A stretch of 64,000 bases of DNA from Pseudodesulfovibrio sp. zrk46 (GTDB lineage: Bacteria > Desulfobacterota > Desulfovibrionia > Desulfovibrionales > Desulfovibrionaceae), in NCBI RefSeq assembly GCF_012516435.1, contig NZ_CP051216.1:3771501-3835500 (forward strand), given 5' to 3'. The position numbers and the translations under genes are program-made. This document shows positions 15,070 to 24,453 of the stretch, one piece after another (position 1 is the stretch's first letter; every line of letters starts with the position of its first letter). The notes below the pieces were generated by a model. The model had not been told where the DNA came from, did no database searches, and saw nothing but the letters and a program-made list of their open reading frames with translations.

Positions 15070-16172
15070 CAACAATCCTCTTTGTCATTAAGATCATCAG
15101 CATACTCTTCCATATATATATGAAGCATAACCATAACAAAGCTCAAAATGAGCGGACCATAGAATATGCCGAGCATGCCAAAGGTGTACACACCGCCAAG
15201 AATGGCGAGAAAGATATAAAACGTGGAGACGCGGGACGCTTCGCGCATAAAGATCGGACGCAAAATGGTATCAATGCCCACAACGAAGATACCACACCAC
15301 AAGGCCAAAAAGGTGGCCATCTTCCAGTCACCAGAAAAGAACAAATAAGCCACTGCCGGGACCCAGACCAAACCAGTTCCGAGTACGGGAATAAGTGACG
15401 CCAAAGCCATCATGGCCCCCCAGAAGAAAGCTGGAATACCGACAATTGCCAGTCCGATGCCCCCCGCGAAGCCTTGAAGTACAGCAACAAGAAGACACCC
15501 CATGAGCACTCCGCGTGCCACACGCTTCAGGGAATCGATAATATAATCTTCCTGGCGAGGACGCAGAGGAGACAGGTGCTTGAGGAACTCCACCATTTTG
15601 CCGCCGTCGCGCAAAAAGTAGAACAGGATAAATACCATCAGAAGAAAATGAAGGATCAACTGTGCCGCATTGCGAACCACCTCGGTTCCTGCGGCAAGCA
15701 TCATCTGCCCGAATTCTTTGGAATATTGAACAATACTTCCCTGAATATCCAACTCATTAATACGCAGAAATGGCAGCTCTTTTTGAATCCAGGCCTGATA
15801 CTTATCCAACATATCAAGCTTGTCCAAAGCATCAGGATCGACAGTAGTTATCCATGAGTTTAACGCTGCCAAGGACTCCACTCCCTGACTGATCAGGGCC
15901 AAGGCGAGAAACGTCATGGGGAGAAGTAAGCAAAAGACAATGATGCATACTGTCATCAAGGAAGCGACTGTTGCCCGCTCTTTTGTCACACCCAGTGCCC
16001 ATTGATAGACCGGAGCAAACAAGACCGCCAACACCGAGGTGAAGATCATCGTATGAATGAAAGGCTCAATAATTGAAAAGCCAAGGTAAAGCGACAACAA
16101 CAGCAACAGGATGAGAAACACCTTATAGATGCCGCCGGGCAGCAAAGAAATGGGACCGTTCGGTTCACTCAT
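15069..16172 (-). CDS. AI-2E family (PerM-like) membrane transporter
   Basis: A 367-residue polytopic protein of the AI-2 exporter/PerM family. There are paired N-terminal helices (about 15-65), a long soluble helical segment (about 95-170), and a C-terminal membrane block containing GFAGGIGLAIVGIPAFFWG and LIPVLGTGLVWVP, the region most conserved in the family. Members include TqsA and antiporters, so the substrate is open. The ATG at 16172 is used; the longer frame begins at a TTG without a ribosome site. The stop overlaps the mltA start by one base, so the two are co-expressed. Confidence 0.85.
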   Translation of the reverse strand: MSEPNGPISLLPGGIYKVFLILLLLLSLYLGFSIIEPFIHTMIFTSVLAVLFAPVYQWALGVTKERATVASLMTVCIIVFCLLLPMTFLALALISQGVESLAALNSWITTVDPDALDKLDMLDKYQAWIQKELPFLRINELDIQGSIVQYSKEFGQMMLAAGTEVVRNAAQLILHFLLMVFILFYFLRDGGKMVEFLKHLSPLRPRQEDYIIDSLKRVARGVLMGCLLVAVLQGFAGGIGLAIVGIPAFFWGAMMALASLIPVLGTGLVWVPAVAYLFFSGDWKMATFLALWCGIFVVGIDTILRPIFMREASRVSTFYIFLAILGGVYTFGMLGIFYGPLILSFVMVMLHIYMEEYADDLNDKEDC

Positions 16173-16221
16173 GGGGAAATACGTCCTGCTCTGATGTTGC
16201 GCCGACAATACGGCGTTTTTT

Positions 16222-17781
16222 TTATTTATCTAGAGTGGATTGTATTATCGCGGTGACGGTGTCAATGTCCACTGGTTTCGGCACGTAATCGTCCATTCCA
16301 GCATGAAGGCACCGCTGCTCATCCCCCCACATGGCGTGAGCTGTAAGCGCAATAATCGGAACATCAGGATCAATACAGGCTGTATCGGGCTGGCGAATCG
16401 CTCGTGTAGCCTCAATACCATTCATAATGGGCATTTCCACGTCCATAAGGACAACATCAAAACGCTCTGCCTTCAGTGCGTCTACTGCCTGCATACCATC
16501 TTCGGCCAGAACGACCTCTGCCCCCATCTTCTCAAGCAGGCGCATAATATACCTTTGGCTTACAAGGTCATCCTCGGCCACCAGAAGCTTAACACCTTCA
16601 AGAGGCTTCTTCTCTGCCATGGCCGCAGCCAGCGGTGTTTGCTCTTCGTAATGGCTTCGCTTCAACGGAACCACAAATGAAAAAATGCTCCCCACCCCTT
16701 CCTGACTGGAGCAATTAATATTTCCACCAAGCAGATTCACCAAACGATTGACGATGGCCAATCCTAGCCCGAGACCTCCGCTGGTATGGGACAGATGATC
16801 TTCATTCAAAGTAAACGAGTCGAACATTTTATCCAACTTCTCCGGCGGAATACCAATCCCAGTATCCTGAACAATTACCTGTACAGAGTAACTTTCATCG
16901 CCTTTAGCCGCACTGTCATTGTTTGTTGGTGTTACATCCACCATGACCTGCCCGGATCGAGTAAACTTCACAGCATTGTTTACGAGATTCCCCAGAACCT
17001 GGCGCATCTTGCCTGAGTCTCCTCGCAACCATGCAGGCATATCTGGAGACACAGAGTACTCCAACTTCACACCTTTGAGTTGAGCAGCCTTCTCATATTG
17101 AGAGAGCAGCCCTGTCACCAAATCTTCAAAACGAAAGTCAACTTCACGCAATTTGAGTGTGGAGGTCTCCAATTTCGAATAATCAATGATTTGATTGAGA
17201 ACGGACAAAAGAGACATGGCCGACTCTTTAATAAGTTGAACATTCTCACGATACGGATTTTCCAAATCTGAAAGCAGGAGCAGCTCGGTCATACCAAGCA
17301 CGCCATTCATGGGTGTTCGAAGTTCATGACTGATAGTTGCTAAAAATGCAGTCTTGGCTCGACTGGCAGTTTCCGCCTCGCGCTTGGCCTGACGGAGTTC
17401 GCGCTCCATCTGATGCTTGTACAATCCAACCTCAATGGCGGACTTCAATTCGGTGTGATCTACAGGCTTGAGCAAATACCCGTAAGGACCTGAAATTTTG
17501 GCCCAATGCAGGGTTTCATCATCGGCATATACCGTGAGGAATATGATAGGAATATCGAAACGACGACCGATCTCACCCGCAGCCTCGACACCATCCATGG
17601 CTCCTTCCAAACGAATATCCATGAGAACCAGATCAGGCGCCAATTCATTCGCCTGCATAATCGCCTCTTCTCCAGAGGCAGCCATTCCAGCTATTACATA
17701 TCCGGCTCGCTCCAAGGCGGACTGAATATCAAGACGAGCAAGAGCGTCGTCCTCTACTACGAGAATTTTCTCCATCCCCAT
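16222..17781 (-). CDS. hybrid histidine kinase with receiver domains at both ends
   Basis: A 519-residue soluble signalling protein with order REC - HisKA - HATPase_c - REC. The first receiver has the phospho-Asp in LVLMDIRLEG (about residue 54) and Lys in LLKPVDH. The kinase part has SHELRTPMNGVLG (phospho-His about 155), N box NLVNNAVKFT, G1 DTGIGIPPEKL and G2 GGLGLGLAIV. The second receiver has VVLMDVEMPIMNG and KPVD. There is no membrane or sensor domain, so input arrives by phosphorylation of the first receiver. AGGAG lies 6 nt before the ATG at 17781. No Hpt gene is adjacent; a free Hpt protein occurs at 48.4 kb. Confidence 0.92.
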   Translation of the reverse strand: MGMEKILVVEDDALARLDIQSALERAGYVIAGMAASGEEAIMQANELAPDLVLMDIRLEGAMDGVEAAGEIGRRFDIPIIFLTVYADDETLHWAKISGPYGYLLKPVDHTELKSAIEVGLYKHQMERELRQAKREAETASRAKTAFLATISHELRTPMNGVLGMTELLLLSDLENPYRENVQLIKESAMSLLSVLNQIIDYSKLETSTLKLREVDFRFEDLVTGLLSQYEKAAQLKGVKLEYSVSPDMPAWLRGDSGKMRQVLGNLVNNAVKFTRSGQVMVDVTPTNNDSAAKGDESYSVQVIVQDTGIGIPPEKLDKMFDSFTLNEDHLSHTSGGLGLGLAIVNRLVNLLGGNINCSSQEGVGSIFSFVVPLKRSHYEEQTPLAAAMAEKKPLEGVKLLVAEDDLVSQRYIMRLLEKMGAEVVLAEDGMQAVDALKAERFDVVLMDVEMPIMNGIEATRAIRQPDTACIDPDVPIIALTAHAMWGDEQRCLHAGMDDYVPKPVDIDTVTAIIQSTLDK

Positions 17782-18211
17782 TACCAACTCCTGAGATCAA
17801 TGGATAATTGCTTTTTGTTCGAAGCTGCTCCCTCATATCACAACCCGAAGAATAGTGTAAGGCCGTTACATTTATTATTTACCACTCCAGGTTACATTCT
17901 TCATAAGCTCAAAAAGAATTTTCATCGTGTGTGAACAAACACGAACCACTGAAATGTGCATTATATTCGGCGCAACTCTCAATGCGACGCAGAATTGTCA
18001 TCCGCAGAAGATCAACACACTTCATTACTCCGGCACCTTCTTGTTTTTCCTCCCGTTTTCGGCTAAGAAATAATGTCGCATTTCTCCATATACCCGAATG
18101 GTCAAATGTGAAGCCAGATAGGGGCTCCCAAAACTTGAAACAGTTGTTTAACCCGGACAACGCTTCAAGCTACGGAATATCTACTCAACTTAAGTTTCTT
18201 CGGAGGAAAGG
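17782..18211. other. 430-bp intergenic region between divergent genes
   Basis: No convincing gene. It must hold the divergent promoters of the hybrid kinase and of the amino-acid transporter. The only clear structure is a TCGTGT / ACACGA inverted repeat with an 8-nt loop at 17925-17944. No strong -35/-10 pair could be assigned. Confidence 0.5.
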
Positions 18212-19036
18212 ATGAAACGAATTATTACCATTTTGGCCATGCTGTCTCTGCTTCTGTGCGCCGCTGTGTCTGCCAATGCTGCAGACATCGAACTCGCCAA
18301 GAAGTCCACCCTTGAACAGATCATCAAAACTGGCAAACTGCGCGTCGGCCTGGAAGCTGGCTACATGCCGTTTGAAATGACCGACAAGAAAGGTAACGTT
18401 GTCGGCTTTGATGTAGACATGGTCAAAGAAATGGCCAAAGCCATGGGCGTGAAGCTCGAACTCGTCAATACCGCTTGGGATGGCATCATCCCCGGACTGA
18501 TGGCAGGCAAGTATGACCTGATCGCCTCCGGCATGACCATCAACCAGTCTCGCAACCTTAAGGTCAACTTCGCCGATCCTTACATCGTAGTCGGCCAGAC
18601 CGCTCTGATCTCCAAGAAATATGCTGACGAAATCACCTCCTGGAAAGATCTGAACAACCCCAAGTACACCATCACCTCCAAGCTCGGCACCACTGGTGAA
18701 CAGGCCGCCAAACGTCTCTTCCCCAAAGCCACCTACAAGTCCTTCGAAATGGAAGACCAGGCAATGCTGGAATGCATGAACGGCAAAGCTGCCGCCACCG
18801 TGTACGACCTGCCCATGACCTCTATCTTCTTCGCTCAGCACGGCAAGAAAGCCGGCATGAAGTTCCTCAACAAGCCTTTCACCTACGAGCCCCTGGGGTG
18901 GGCTATCAACAAAGGTGATCCGGACTTCCTGAACTGGCTGAACAACTTCCTGCGCCAGATGAAGAACGATGGCCGTTACGACCGCATCTACAATAAGTGG
19001 TTCGGTTCGGACAAGTGGTACCAGGACATCCAGTAA
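18212..19036 (+). CDS. polar amino-acid ABC transporter, periplasmic binding protein
   Basis: A 274-residue family 3 solute-binding protein. A Sec signal peptide ends at about residue 23 (SANA then AD). The mature part shows KLRVGLEAGYMPFEM, GFDVDMVKEMAKAMG, WDGIIPGLMAGKYDLIASGMTI and the hinge-region KLGTTGEQAAKRLFP, typical of glutamine, arginine or general polar amino-acid binding. GGAGGAAAGG precedes the ATG. It is the first gene of a binding protein - permease - ATPase operon; the hairpin after it suggests higher expression of the abundant periplasmic component. Ligand choice cannot be decided by eye. Confidence 0.9.
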   Translation: MKRIITILAMLSLLLCAAVSANAADIELAKKSTLEQIIKTGKLRVGLEAGYMPFEMTDKKGNVVGFDVDMVKEMAKAMGVKLELVNTAWDGIIPGLMAGKYDLIASGMTINQSRNLKVNFADPYIVVGQTALISKKYADEITSWKDLNNPKYTITSKLGTTGEQAAKRLFPKATYKSFEMEDQAMLECMNGKAAATVYDLPMTSIFFAQHGKKAGMKFLNKPFTYEPLGWAINKGDPDFLNWLNNFLRQMKNDGRYDRIYNKWFGSDKWYQDIQ

Positions 19037-19050
19037 ACAAGATAGAAAAT

Positions 19051-19076
19051 CCGGGAGTCGCATATGCGGCTCCCGG
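19051..19076 (+). terminator. intercistronic hairpin after the binding-protein gene
   Basis: CCGGGAG / CTCCCGG with an inner CGCATATGCG palindrome, 14 nt after the stop and followed by TTCACATTTC. It probably stabilises or partly terminates the upstream mRNA. Confidence 0.6.
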
Positions 19077-19109
19077 TTCACATTTCATTCTATACGACAG
19101 AGCATTTGA

Positions 19110-20120
19110 ATGAGCGATACTGAAAAAGTCGCGTCTCCACAGGGATACGACAAGAATAAATTTTGGATGGGCGTATACATCGCCCTAATGATTTTCATGT
19201 GCGTAGGGTTCTATTGGGCCACAACGCAAACAGAATACATTTGGCATTGGAACCGCATCCCAGACTATTTCTACTACACCGACAATATTGAGGTAAAAGC
19301 AGAGATTGAAGGCGAAGTTTCCTCCATCACGCAGAAAGGCAAAGACTCGGTTGTAATCATTGAAGGCCCTGATGGGTCTGAGTATTACAACATTCCCGGC
19401 TCAGACCTGATGGTTGGTGAAGGAGACGTCATTTATATGGGGGACACTCTTGGTGTCTATCAGGAAGGACAGATAGGCCTGCTTGTCAAAGGCTTGCTCA
19501 TCACAATTGAGATCAGCATGATTGCCATCGTATTTGGTATCATTCTCGGCCTTCTTACTGGCTTAGCACGAATATCAACGAACCCCTGCCTCAAATGGAG
19601 TGCCATCACTTACATTGAGATCATTCGCGGCACACCGCTTCTGGTCCAGATCATTGTGGCCTACTTCGTATTCGCTACCATCATCAACGACCTGCTCGCC
19701 AAGGGCGATCTTCCACAGATTCCATCCATGTGGGTTGGCGTGGCATCCTTGGCCGTTTTCGCAGGCGCCTACGTTGCAGAGATCGTTCGAGCAGGCATCC
19801 AGTCCATCCACAAAGGACAAATGGAAGCAGCACGTTCCCTTGGTATGACGAAATCCACAGCCATGATCAAAATCATTCTGCCGCAGGCCTTCAAGCGTAT
19901 TCTACCGCCTTTGGCAGGACAATTCATCTCACTGATCAAAGACTCCTCCCTGCTTGGCGTAATCGCCATCACAGAACTGACCAAAGCCACTCGAGAGGCA
20001 GTAACTACCAGCCTCATGCCATACGAACTCTGGTTCGTCTGTGCTCTCATGTACTTGGTAATAACCTTTACCTTGTCCATGTTTGTCCAATACCTCGAAA
20101 AGCGGACTGCGGAGGCCTAA
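19110..20120 (+). CDS. polar amino-acid ABC transporter permease with an extra periplasmic domain
   Basis: A 336-residue HisM/GlnP-type permease. Residues about 20-42 form a first membrane helix. Residues about 45-115 are a beta-rich extracytoplasmic insert ([19 protein letters not shown], then [12 protein letters not shown]) resembling a small barrel or hammerhead. The standard permease core follows, with the EAA loop region [22 protein letters not shown]. Usual members of the family are about 220 residues, so the 100-residue N-terminal addition is unusual. The ATPase gene starts 2 nt after the stop. Confidence 0.9.
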   Translation: MSDTEKVASPQGYDKNKFWMGVYIALMIFMCVGFYWATTQTEYIWHWNRIPDYFYYTDNIEVKAEIEGEVSSITQKGKDSVVIIEGPDGSEYYNIPGSDLMVGEGDVIYMGDTLGVYQEGQIGLLVKGLLITIEISMIAIVFGIILGLLTGLARISTNPCLKWSAITYIEIIRGTPLLVQIIVAYFVFATIINDLLAKGDLPQIPSMWVGVASLAVFAGAYVAEIVRAGIQSIHKGQMEAARSLGMTKSTAMIKIILPQAFKRILPPLAGQFISLIKDSSLLGVIAITELTKATREAVTTSLMPYELWFVCALMYLVITFTLSMFVQYLEKRTAEA

Positions 20121-20122
20121 AG

Positions 20123-20854
20123 ATGATCGACGTACAAAACATATACAAGACCTTCTACGTCCCTCATGAGGTACAGGCTTTACATGATGTGTCTTACCAC
20201 GTGGACCCCGGCGAGGTGGTCGTTGTTATCGGCCCCTCCGGCTCAGGCAAGTCCACCTTTCTGAGGTGTTTGAACCGCTTGGAACATGCTGACTCCGGTC
20301 ACATCATGATCGACGGCATCGACATCCTCGACCCCAAGACCAACATCAACGAAGTCCGCATGGAAGTCGGCATGGTATTCCAGTCCTTTAACCTGTTCCC
20401 TCATCTTACAGTGTTGGAAAACGTCACTGTGGGCCAGACATCGGTTCGCAAGCGTGGAAAGAAGGACTCCACCGAAAAGGCCATGACCCTGCTGAACAAA
20501 GTTGGCATCCACGCCAAAGCCAAGAACTTCCCCGGCCAGCTCTCTGGCGGCCAGCAGCAGCGCGTTGCTATCGCCCGAGCCCTTGCCATGGACCCCAAAG
20601 TCATGCTCTTCGACGAACCCACCTCCGCCCTTGACCCCGAAATGGTCGGCGAAGTTCTGGACGTCATGAAAGCCTTGGCAAAAGAAGGTATGACCATGGT
20701 CGTCGTAACCCACGAAATGGGCTTCGCCCGCGAAGTGGCAGACCAGGTCGTGTTCATGGACGAAGGCAAGATCGTTGAAGTCGGCACTCCCGAACACTTC
20801 TTTACAAACCCACAACATGAAAGGACCAAGCTGTTCCTCAGCCAGATCCTGTAA
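20123..20854 (+). CDS. polar amino-acid ABC transporter ATPase (GlnQ-like)
   Basis: A 243-residue ABC ATPase of the GlnQ/HisP group. Visible are the A-loop [11 protein letters not shown], Walker [11 protein letters not shown]-loop [13 protein letters not shown], signature LSGGQQQR, Walker [15 protein letters not shown] and H-loop VVTHEMG. I start it at 20123, where GGAGG lies 7 nt upstream, rather than at the much longer open frame beginning inside the permease gene. It completes the binding protein - permease - ATPase operon and is followed by a strong terminator. Confidence 0.94.
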   Translation: MIDVQNIYKTFYVPHEVQALHDVSYHVDPGEVVVVIGPSGSGKSTFLRCLNRLEHADSGHIMIDGIDILDPKTNINEVRMEVGMVFQSFNLFPHLTVLENVTVGQTSVRKRGKKDSTEKAMTLLNKVGIHAKAKNFPGQLSGGQQQRVAIARALAMDPKVMLFDEPTSALDPEMVGEVLDVMKALAKEGMTMVVVTHEMGFAREVADQVVFMDEGKIVEVGTPEHFFTNPQHERTKLFLSQIL

Positions 20855-20876
20855 CGCATTCCAAATGCCAATAAAC

Positions 20877-20914
20877 AAAACGGGGCCGGACAAATTGTCC
20901 GGCCCCGTTTTGTT
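20877..20914. terminator. bidirectional terminator
   Basis: A near-perfect stem AACGGGGCCGGACAA / TTGTCCGGCCCCGTT flanked by A-rich and T-rich sides, between the convergent ATPase gene and the sugar aminotransferase gene. Confidence 0.9.
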
Positions 20915-20942
20915 TATTGTTTCGTTATTTAATTATTGCCAA

Positions 20943-22049
20943 CTAGAGATCGTTCATAATCTCTTTCAGAGCAACGCACACCTCTTCAACATCCGCCTTT
21001 TCAAGCGTCGGAAACATCGGAAGCGAAAAAATCTCTTTTGCTGCGGCCTCTGTATTGGGCAGCGAACCTTCTTCCCACCCTAAATGCGCATACCCTGTCA
21101 TGGTATGAATCGGCCATGGGTAGCTAATATTGAGGAATATTTCTCGTTTCTTCAACTTCTCCATGATTTCATCACGCTTTGGATGACGAACGACATACAG
21201 ATAGTAGGCGTGAAAATTATCATCAGCAGTTACAGGTAGGATCAATTCCGTATCAGCCAGCAACTCGTCGTACATTTGCGCAATATCCCGCCGCTTCTGA
21301 ATGTATGTATCCAAGTGTACTAGTTTCTTACGTAAGATTGCGGCATGCATTTCATCGAGACGAGAATTGAACCCATGTTCGACAGCATAATATGTCGACT
21401 CCATTCCGTAAAAGCGAAGTCGTTTCAGTTTCTCTTGAACGCTCTGACTGGAAGTCAGAATCATACCTCCATCGCCGTATGCTCCAAGAATCTTGGTGGG
21501 ATAAAAGGAAAACGAGGACGCATCAGACATGGAGCCGGCAACCTTTCCGTTTTGTGTGGCTCCATGAGCCTGAGCACAGTCCTCGAGCACTTTCAAACCA
21601 TGCTTCCCTGCTATATCATTAAGCTTACCCATATCGACACACTGTCCATACAAATGGACAGGAACAATACAGGTAGTTTTTTCAGTGATGGCATTTTCAA
21701 TCAGTGCCACATCCATTAAATAAGTCTCTTGATCAATATCCACAAAAACCGGAGTAGCCCCTGCGCTAACAATGGCCGAGACGGTGGGCACAGCAGTGTT
21801 GGACACTGTTATGACCTCATCTCCAGGCTTTACACCCAACGCTCTGAGAGCCAGTGTTATAGAGTTGGTACCATTATCGACACCAATGCCGAATGAGACC
21901 CCGCAGTACTGAGCAAACTCTTCCTCAAAGGCGGACACATTTGGACCTAGTACAAGCTTGCCGGATTCAAGCACACCTGTGACCGCTTCGAGAATTTCCT
22001 CCTTCTCTTCAGCAAACTCTTTCAGGTATCCCCACACATATATTGCCAT
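20943..22049 (-). CDS. DegT/DnrJ/EryC1-family sugar aminotransferase (FdtB/QdtB-like)
   Basis: A 368-residue PLP-dependent sugar aminotransferase. The Schiff-base Lys is in SFYPTKILGAYGDGG (about residue 187), the cofactor-binding Asp/Gln is in EDCAQAHGA, and GVDNGTNSITLAL binds phosphate. The closest known roles are the 3-amination of dTDP-3-keto-6-deoxyhexoses to make Fuc3N or Qui3N. This fits the adjacent gene, which encodes a fused ketoisomerase and acetyltransferase for the same pathway. AGAGAGGA precedes the ATG by 4 nt. It is the second gene of a two-gene minus-strand operon, 20 nt after the first. Confidence 0.88.
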   Translation of the reverse strand: MAIYVWGYLKEFAEEKEEILEAVTGVLESGKLVLGPNVSAFEEEFAQYCGVSFGIGVDNGTNSITLALRALGVKPGDEVITVSNTAVPTVSAIVSAGATPVFVDIDQETYLMDVALIENAITEKTTCIVPVHLYGQCVDMGKLNDIAGKHGLKVLEDCAQAHGATQNGKVAGSMSDASSFSFYPTKILGAYGDGGMILTSSQSVQEKLKRLRFYGMESTYYAVEHGFNSRLDEMHAAILRKKLVHLDTYIQKRRDIAQMYDELLADTELILPVTADDNFHAYYLYVVRHPKRDEIMEKLKKREIFLNISYPWPIHTMTGYAHLGWEEGSLPNTEAAAKEIFSLPMFPTLEKADVEEVCVALKEIMNDL

Positions 22050-22069
22050 TTATTCCTCTCTGGAACAGC

Positions 22070-22981
22070 TTATGAAGCCGACTTGATGTATTTGATGAAC
22101 TCGTCGTAGTCTCGGATATAATCCTCTGCCTCATATGAATGAGAAGCCAAGACGAGCAAAATGTTGTCCTTAGAGTGTTTGTACTGCACTCCCCAACAAA
22201 GATGCGGGATATGCAGTCCGACTCCTGGATTATCCAGAACAAACTCTTCCCGATGTTTTCCATTATCGCAAACCACATTGACTGAACCCGCTACCGAGAC
22301 CAAAAATTGCTGGCATTCAATATGGGCGTGTTCTCCTCGCACCAACTCGGTATCAATGTTGTACGTGTAAAAGAGTCTATTCACGGAAAATGGCAACAGT
22401 CGCTCGATTTCGACGACACTCAAATCGCCTCGCATGTCGGAAAATCTGGGGATATCGTAAATTCTTGCTCCTGTCTTAGAGGAGTATGGAGCATCTTTCG
22501 TGTATATGGAGTGCTGACTTTGTGAAACAATGTCCGCCCCCATGTAGCCCGTGATTTTGGCCGGATTACCGCAAACAATGGCATTTGACGGCACCTTACG
22601 TGTGACCACAGTACCTGGTTTGACGACAGAGTGTCTGCCAACAGAGACTTGACATATGGTTGCATTGGCACCGATGTGAGCATTGGGAGCAACCGTAAAA
22701 AGGTCAGAAGCCTGTCCGTCTCCACTGGTGAACACGACACCAGCAGAGATATGGCACCCGTCTTCAAATACAACACCATCACAAATGCAAACGCCGGCCT
22801 CAATGACGACATTGGCGCCTATGGTTACATTGCTACCAATAGTGACATTATCACCTACAGAACTGTTATCGCCGATACTTACGTTGTTACCGGCCGAAAT
22901 GTTCACACCATAAGCAATATTTTTGCCTACTTGAAGGTTCTCTCCAGAAGCAAAAGTGGGGGGAATTGTCTTTATTTCCAT
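22070..22981 (-). CDS. WxcM-like fusion: hexapeptide N-acetyltransferase plus sugar 3,4-ketoisomerase
   Basis: A 303-residue two-domain protein. Residues about 15-150 form a left-handed beta-helix of hexapeptide repeats (VSIGDNSSVGDNVTIGSNVTIG and following), the fold of FdtC/QdtC acyltransferases. Residues about 165-300 form a cupin like FdtA/QdtA, with RGEHAHIECQQFLVSVAGSV holding the family His residues. Together with the aminotransferase it should convert dTDP-4-keto-6-deoxyglucose to dTDP-Fuc3NAc or dTDP-Qui3NAc. No rmlA or rmlB gene lies in this window, so the precursor is made elsewhere. The start is the ATG at 22981; the frame one codon longer begins with TTG. It is divergent from the Gtr-like module. 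Confidence 0.88.
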   Translation of the reverse strand: MEIKTIPPTFASGENLQVGKNIAYGVNISAGNNVSIGDNSSVGDNVTIGSNVTIGANVVIEAGVCICDGVVFEDGCHISAGVVFTSGDGQASDLFTVAPNAHIGANATICQVSVGRHSVVKPGTVVTRKVPSNAIVCGNPAKITGYMGADIVSQSQHSIYTKDAPYSSKTGARIYDIPRFSDMRGDLSVVEIERLLPFSVNRLFYTYNIDTELVRGEHAHIECQQFLVSVAGSVNVVCDNGKHREEFVLDNPGVGLHIPHLCWGVQYKHSKDNILLVLASHSYEAEDYIRDYDEFIKYIKSAS

Positions 22982-23101
22982 CAAATTCTATTATTTTGAT
23001 TGTTTCACAAAGCCAAAAACTCTGCTCAATTAGAATTCCTTGATTGTAAAACTTTATTTGGCTAATATCAATTTTTTATTGTGACGAGGTGACGCACCAA
23101 T

Positions 23102-24028
23102 ATGCAAAGTGTTAAAATTAGTATTGTTATTCCGGTCTACAACTCCGAAAAGACCATTAGACCGCTCGTTGATAGATTGGTTAATATTTTACCAGCGCCT
23201 CTGGAGATCGTTCTAGTTAACGACGGCAGCAAAGACGCAAGCGACGAAGTGTGCCGTAAGGCCCAAGTGGCCCACCCCTCGGTTGTTACCTACGTAGAAC
23301 TATCGAAGAACTATGGTGAGCATTGCGCTGTCATGGCAGGGCTCAATCAGTCCACAGGCGATTACGTAGTCATCATGGATGACGATTTTCAGAATCCGCC
23401 TGAAGAAGCATTGAAGCTGGTGGACGCAGCCCAGAAAGGTGGCCACGATGTGGTGTACTCTTACTACAACGAAAAGAAACACCACTTCTTCAGAAATCTT
23501 GGCAGCAAATTCAACGGCGCTGTAGCCACGCTATTATTGAAGAAGCCCAAGGATCTCTATCTCTCCAGTTTCAAATGCATAAACCGTTTTCTGGTCAATG
23601 AAATCATCAAATATGACGGCCCTTACCCATATGTTGATGGTCTCATATTCAGAATCACTGACAAGTATGGCGTAGTTGAAGTTCAACATGACGCAAGGCA
23701 CACAGGAGAGTCCAACTACACTCTCACGAAGCTGGTTCGCCTCTGGATGAACATGTTTTTCAACTTCTCTCTGCTCCCCCTGCGAGTCGCAACCATGCTG
23801 GGGGCCGGGCTGAGTGGTTTTGCCCTTCTCTATATGGTTTGGATCTCAATATGCAAACTGTTCCGCCCGGAACTACCACCTGGGTGGTCAGAAACCGTTG
23901 TCTTGATAGCTCTTTTCTCAGGAGCACAACTCATAATGCTAGGCCTTTTGGGTGAATACGTAGGACGTATTTTCCTAAGCCAAAACAAAACCCCGCAATT
24001 TTGCATAAGAAAAGTCCACAAAGAATGA
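23102..24028 (+). CDS. GtrB-like undecaprenyl-phosphate glycosyltransferase (GT2)
   Basis: A 308-residue protein with an N-terminal GT2 domain (VIPVYNSEKTIRPL, VNDGSKD and the metal-binding MDDDFQNPPE, about residues 95-105) and two C-terminal membrane helices (about 230-255 and 265-290, ending LLGEYVGRIFL). This is the DPM1/GtrB/ArnC layout: it loads a sugar from a nucleotide donor onto polyprenyl phosphate at the cytoplasmic face. Its stop overlaps the following GtrA-like gene by 4 bp (ATGA), a pairing typical of gtr modules. The donor sugar may be the 3-acetamido sugar encoded divergently; that is inference. Confidence 0.9.
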   Translation: MQSVKISIVIPVYNSEKTIRPLVDRLVNILPAPLEIVLVNDGSKDASDEVCRKAQVAHPSVVTYVELSKNYGEHCAVMAGLNQSTGDYVVIMDDDFQNPPEEALKLVDAAQKGGHDVVYSYYNEKKHHFFRNLGSKFNGAVATLLLKKPKDLYLSSFKCINRFLVNEIIKYDGPYPYVDGLIFRITDKYGVVEVQHDARHTGESNYTLTKLVRLWMNMFFNFSLLPLRVATMLGAGLSGFALLYMVWISICKLFRPELPPGWSETVVLIALFSGAQLIMLGLLGEYVGRIFLSQNKTPQFCIRKVHKE

Positions 24029-24432
24029 GTGCATACAACGCGATAAAGCTCCATTTCAATTCCAACAGGATATGGGGCCAGGGCATGCGATTCCTCTCCT
24101 CCGGAGCAGCGAACACCATTGCATGCCTTCTTCTTTATGAGCTCCTGCTCTTTTTCTTCTCTCCTACGATCTCGTATTTCATTGCGTGGCTGTGCGGTGT
24201 TGTCTTCATGTGCATCGTATTGCCACTGTTTGTGTACAAGAACGAAAAAGTCGAATGGAAGAAAAGTTTATACAACTTTATCTACTATGTAGTTTACCTC
24301 TTTGTTTCACTAAAACTGATACTCTATTTTATTTCCTTGAACGTATACGAAGAACTCGCGCCGTTCCTTGCGCTCTGTATCACTGTGCCCATGAGCTTCA
24401 TCTTCACGAGACTGATCTACAACCGCAAGTAA
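24025..24432 (+). CDS. GtrA-like putative polyprenyl-linked sugar flippase
   Basis: A 135-residue membrane protein with four predicted helices, starting MSAYNAIKLHF and including GMRFLSSGAANTIACLLLYELL, characteristic of GtrA. GtrA is thought to flip undecaprenyl-phosphate sugars to the periplasm. The ATG at 24025 overlaps the stop of the gtrB-like gene (ATGA), so the two are translationally coupled. Two basic, Asn-ended residues close the C-terminus after the fourth helix. Confidence 0.82.
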   Translation: MSAYNAIKLHFNSNRIWGQGMRFLSSGAANTIACLLLYELLLFFFSPTISYFIAWLCGVVFMCIVLPLFVYKNEKVEWKKSLYNFIYYVVYLFVSLKLILYFISLNVYEELAPFLALCITVPMSFIFTRLIYNRK

Positions 24433-24453
24433 CTACATAGATCGAGAGCAACC

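Noticed and set aside
18185-19081. 298-codon minus-strand frame opposite the ABC binding protein
   Set aside because: Mirror of a highly biased codon pattern in a strong binding-protein gene.
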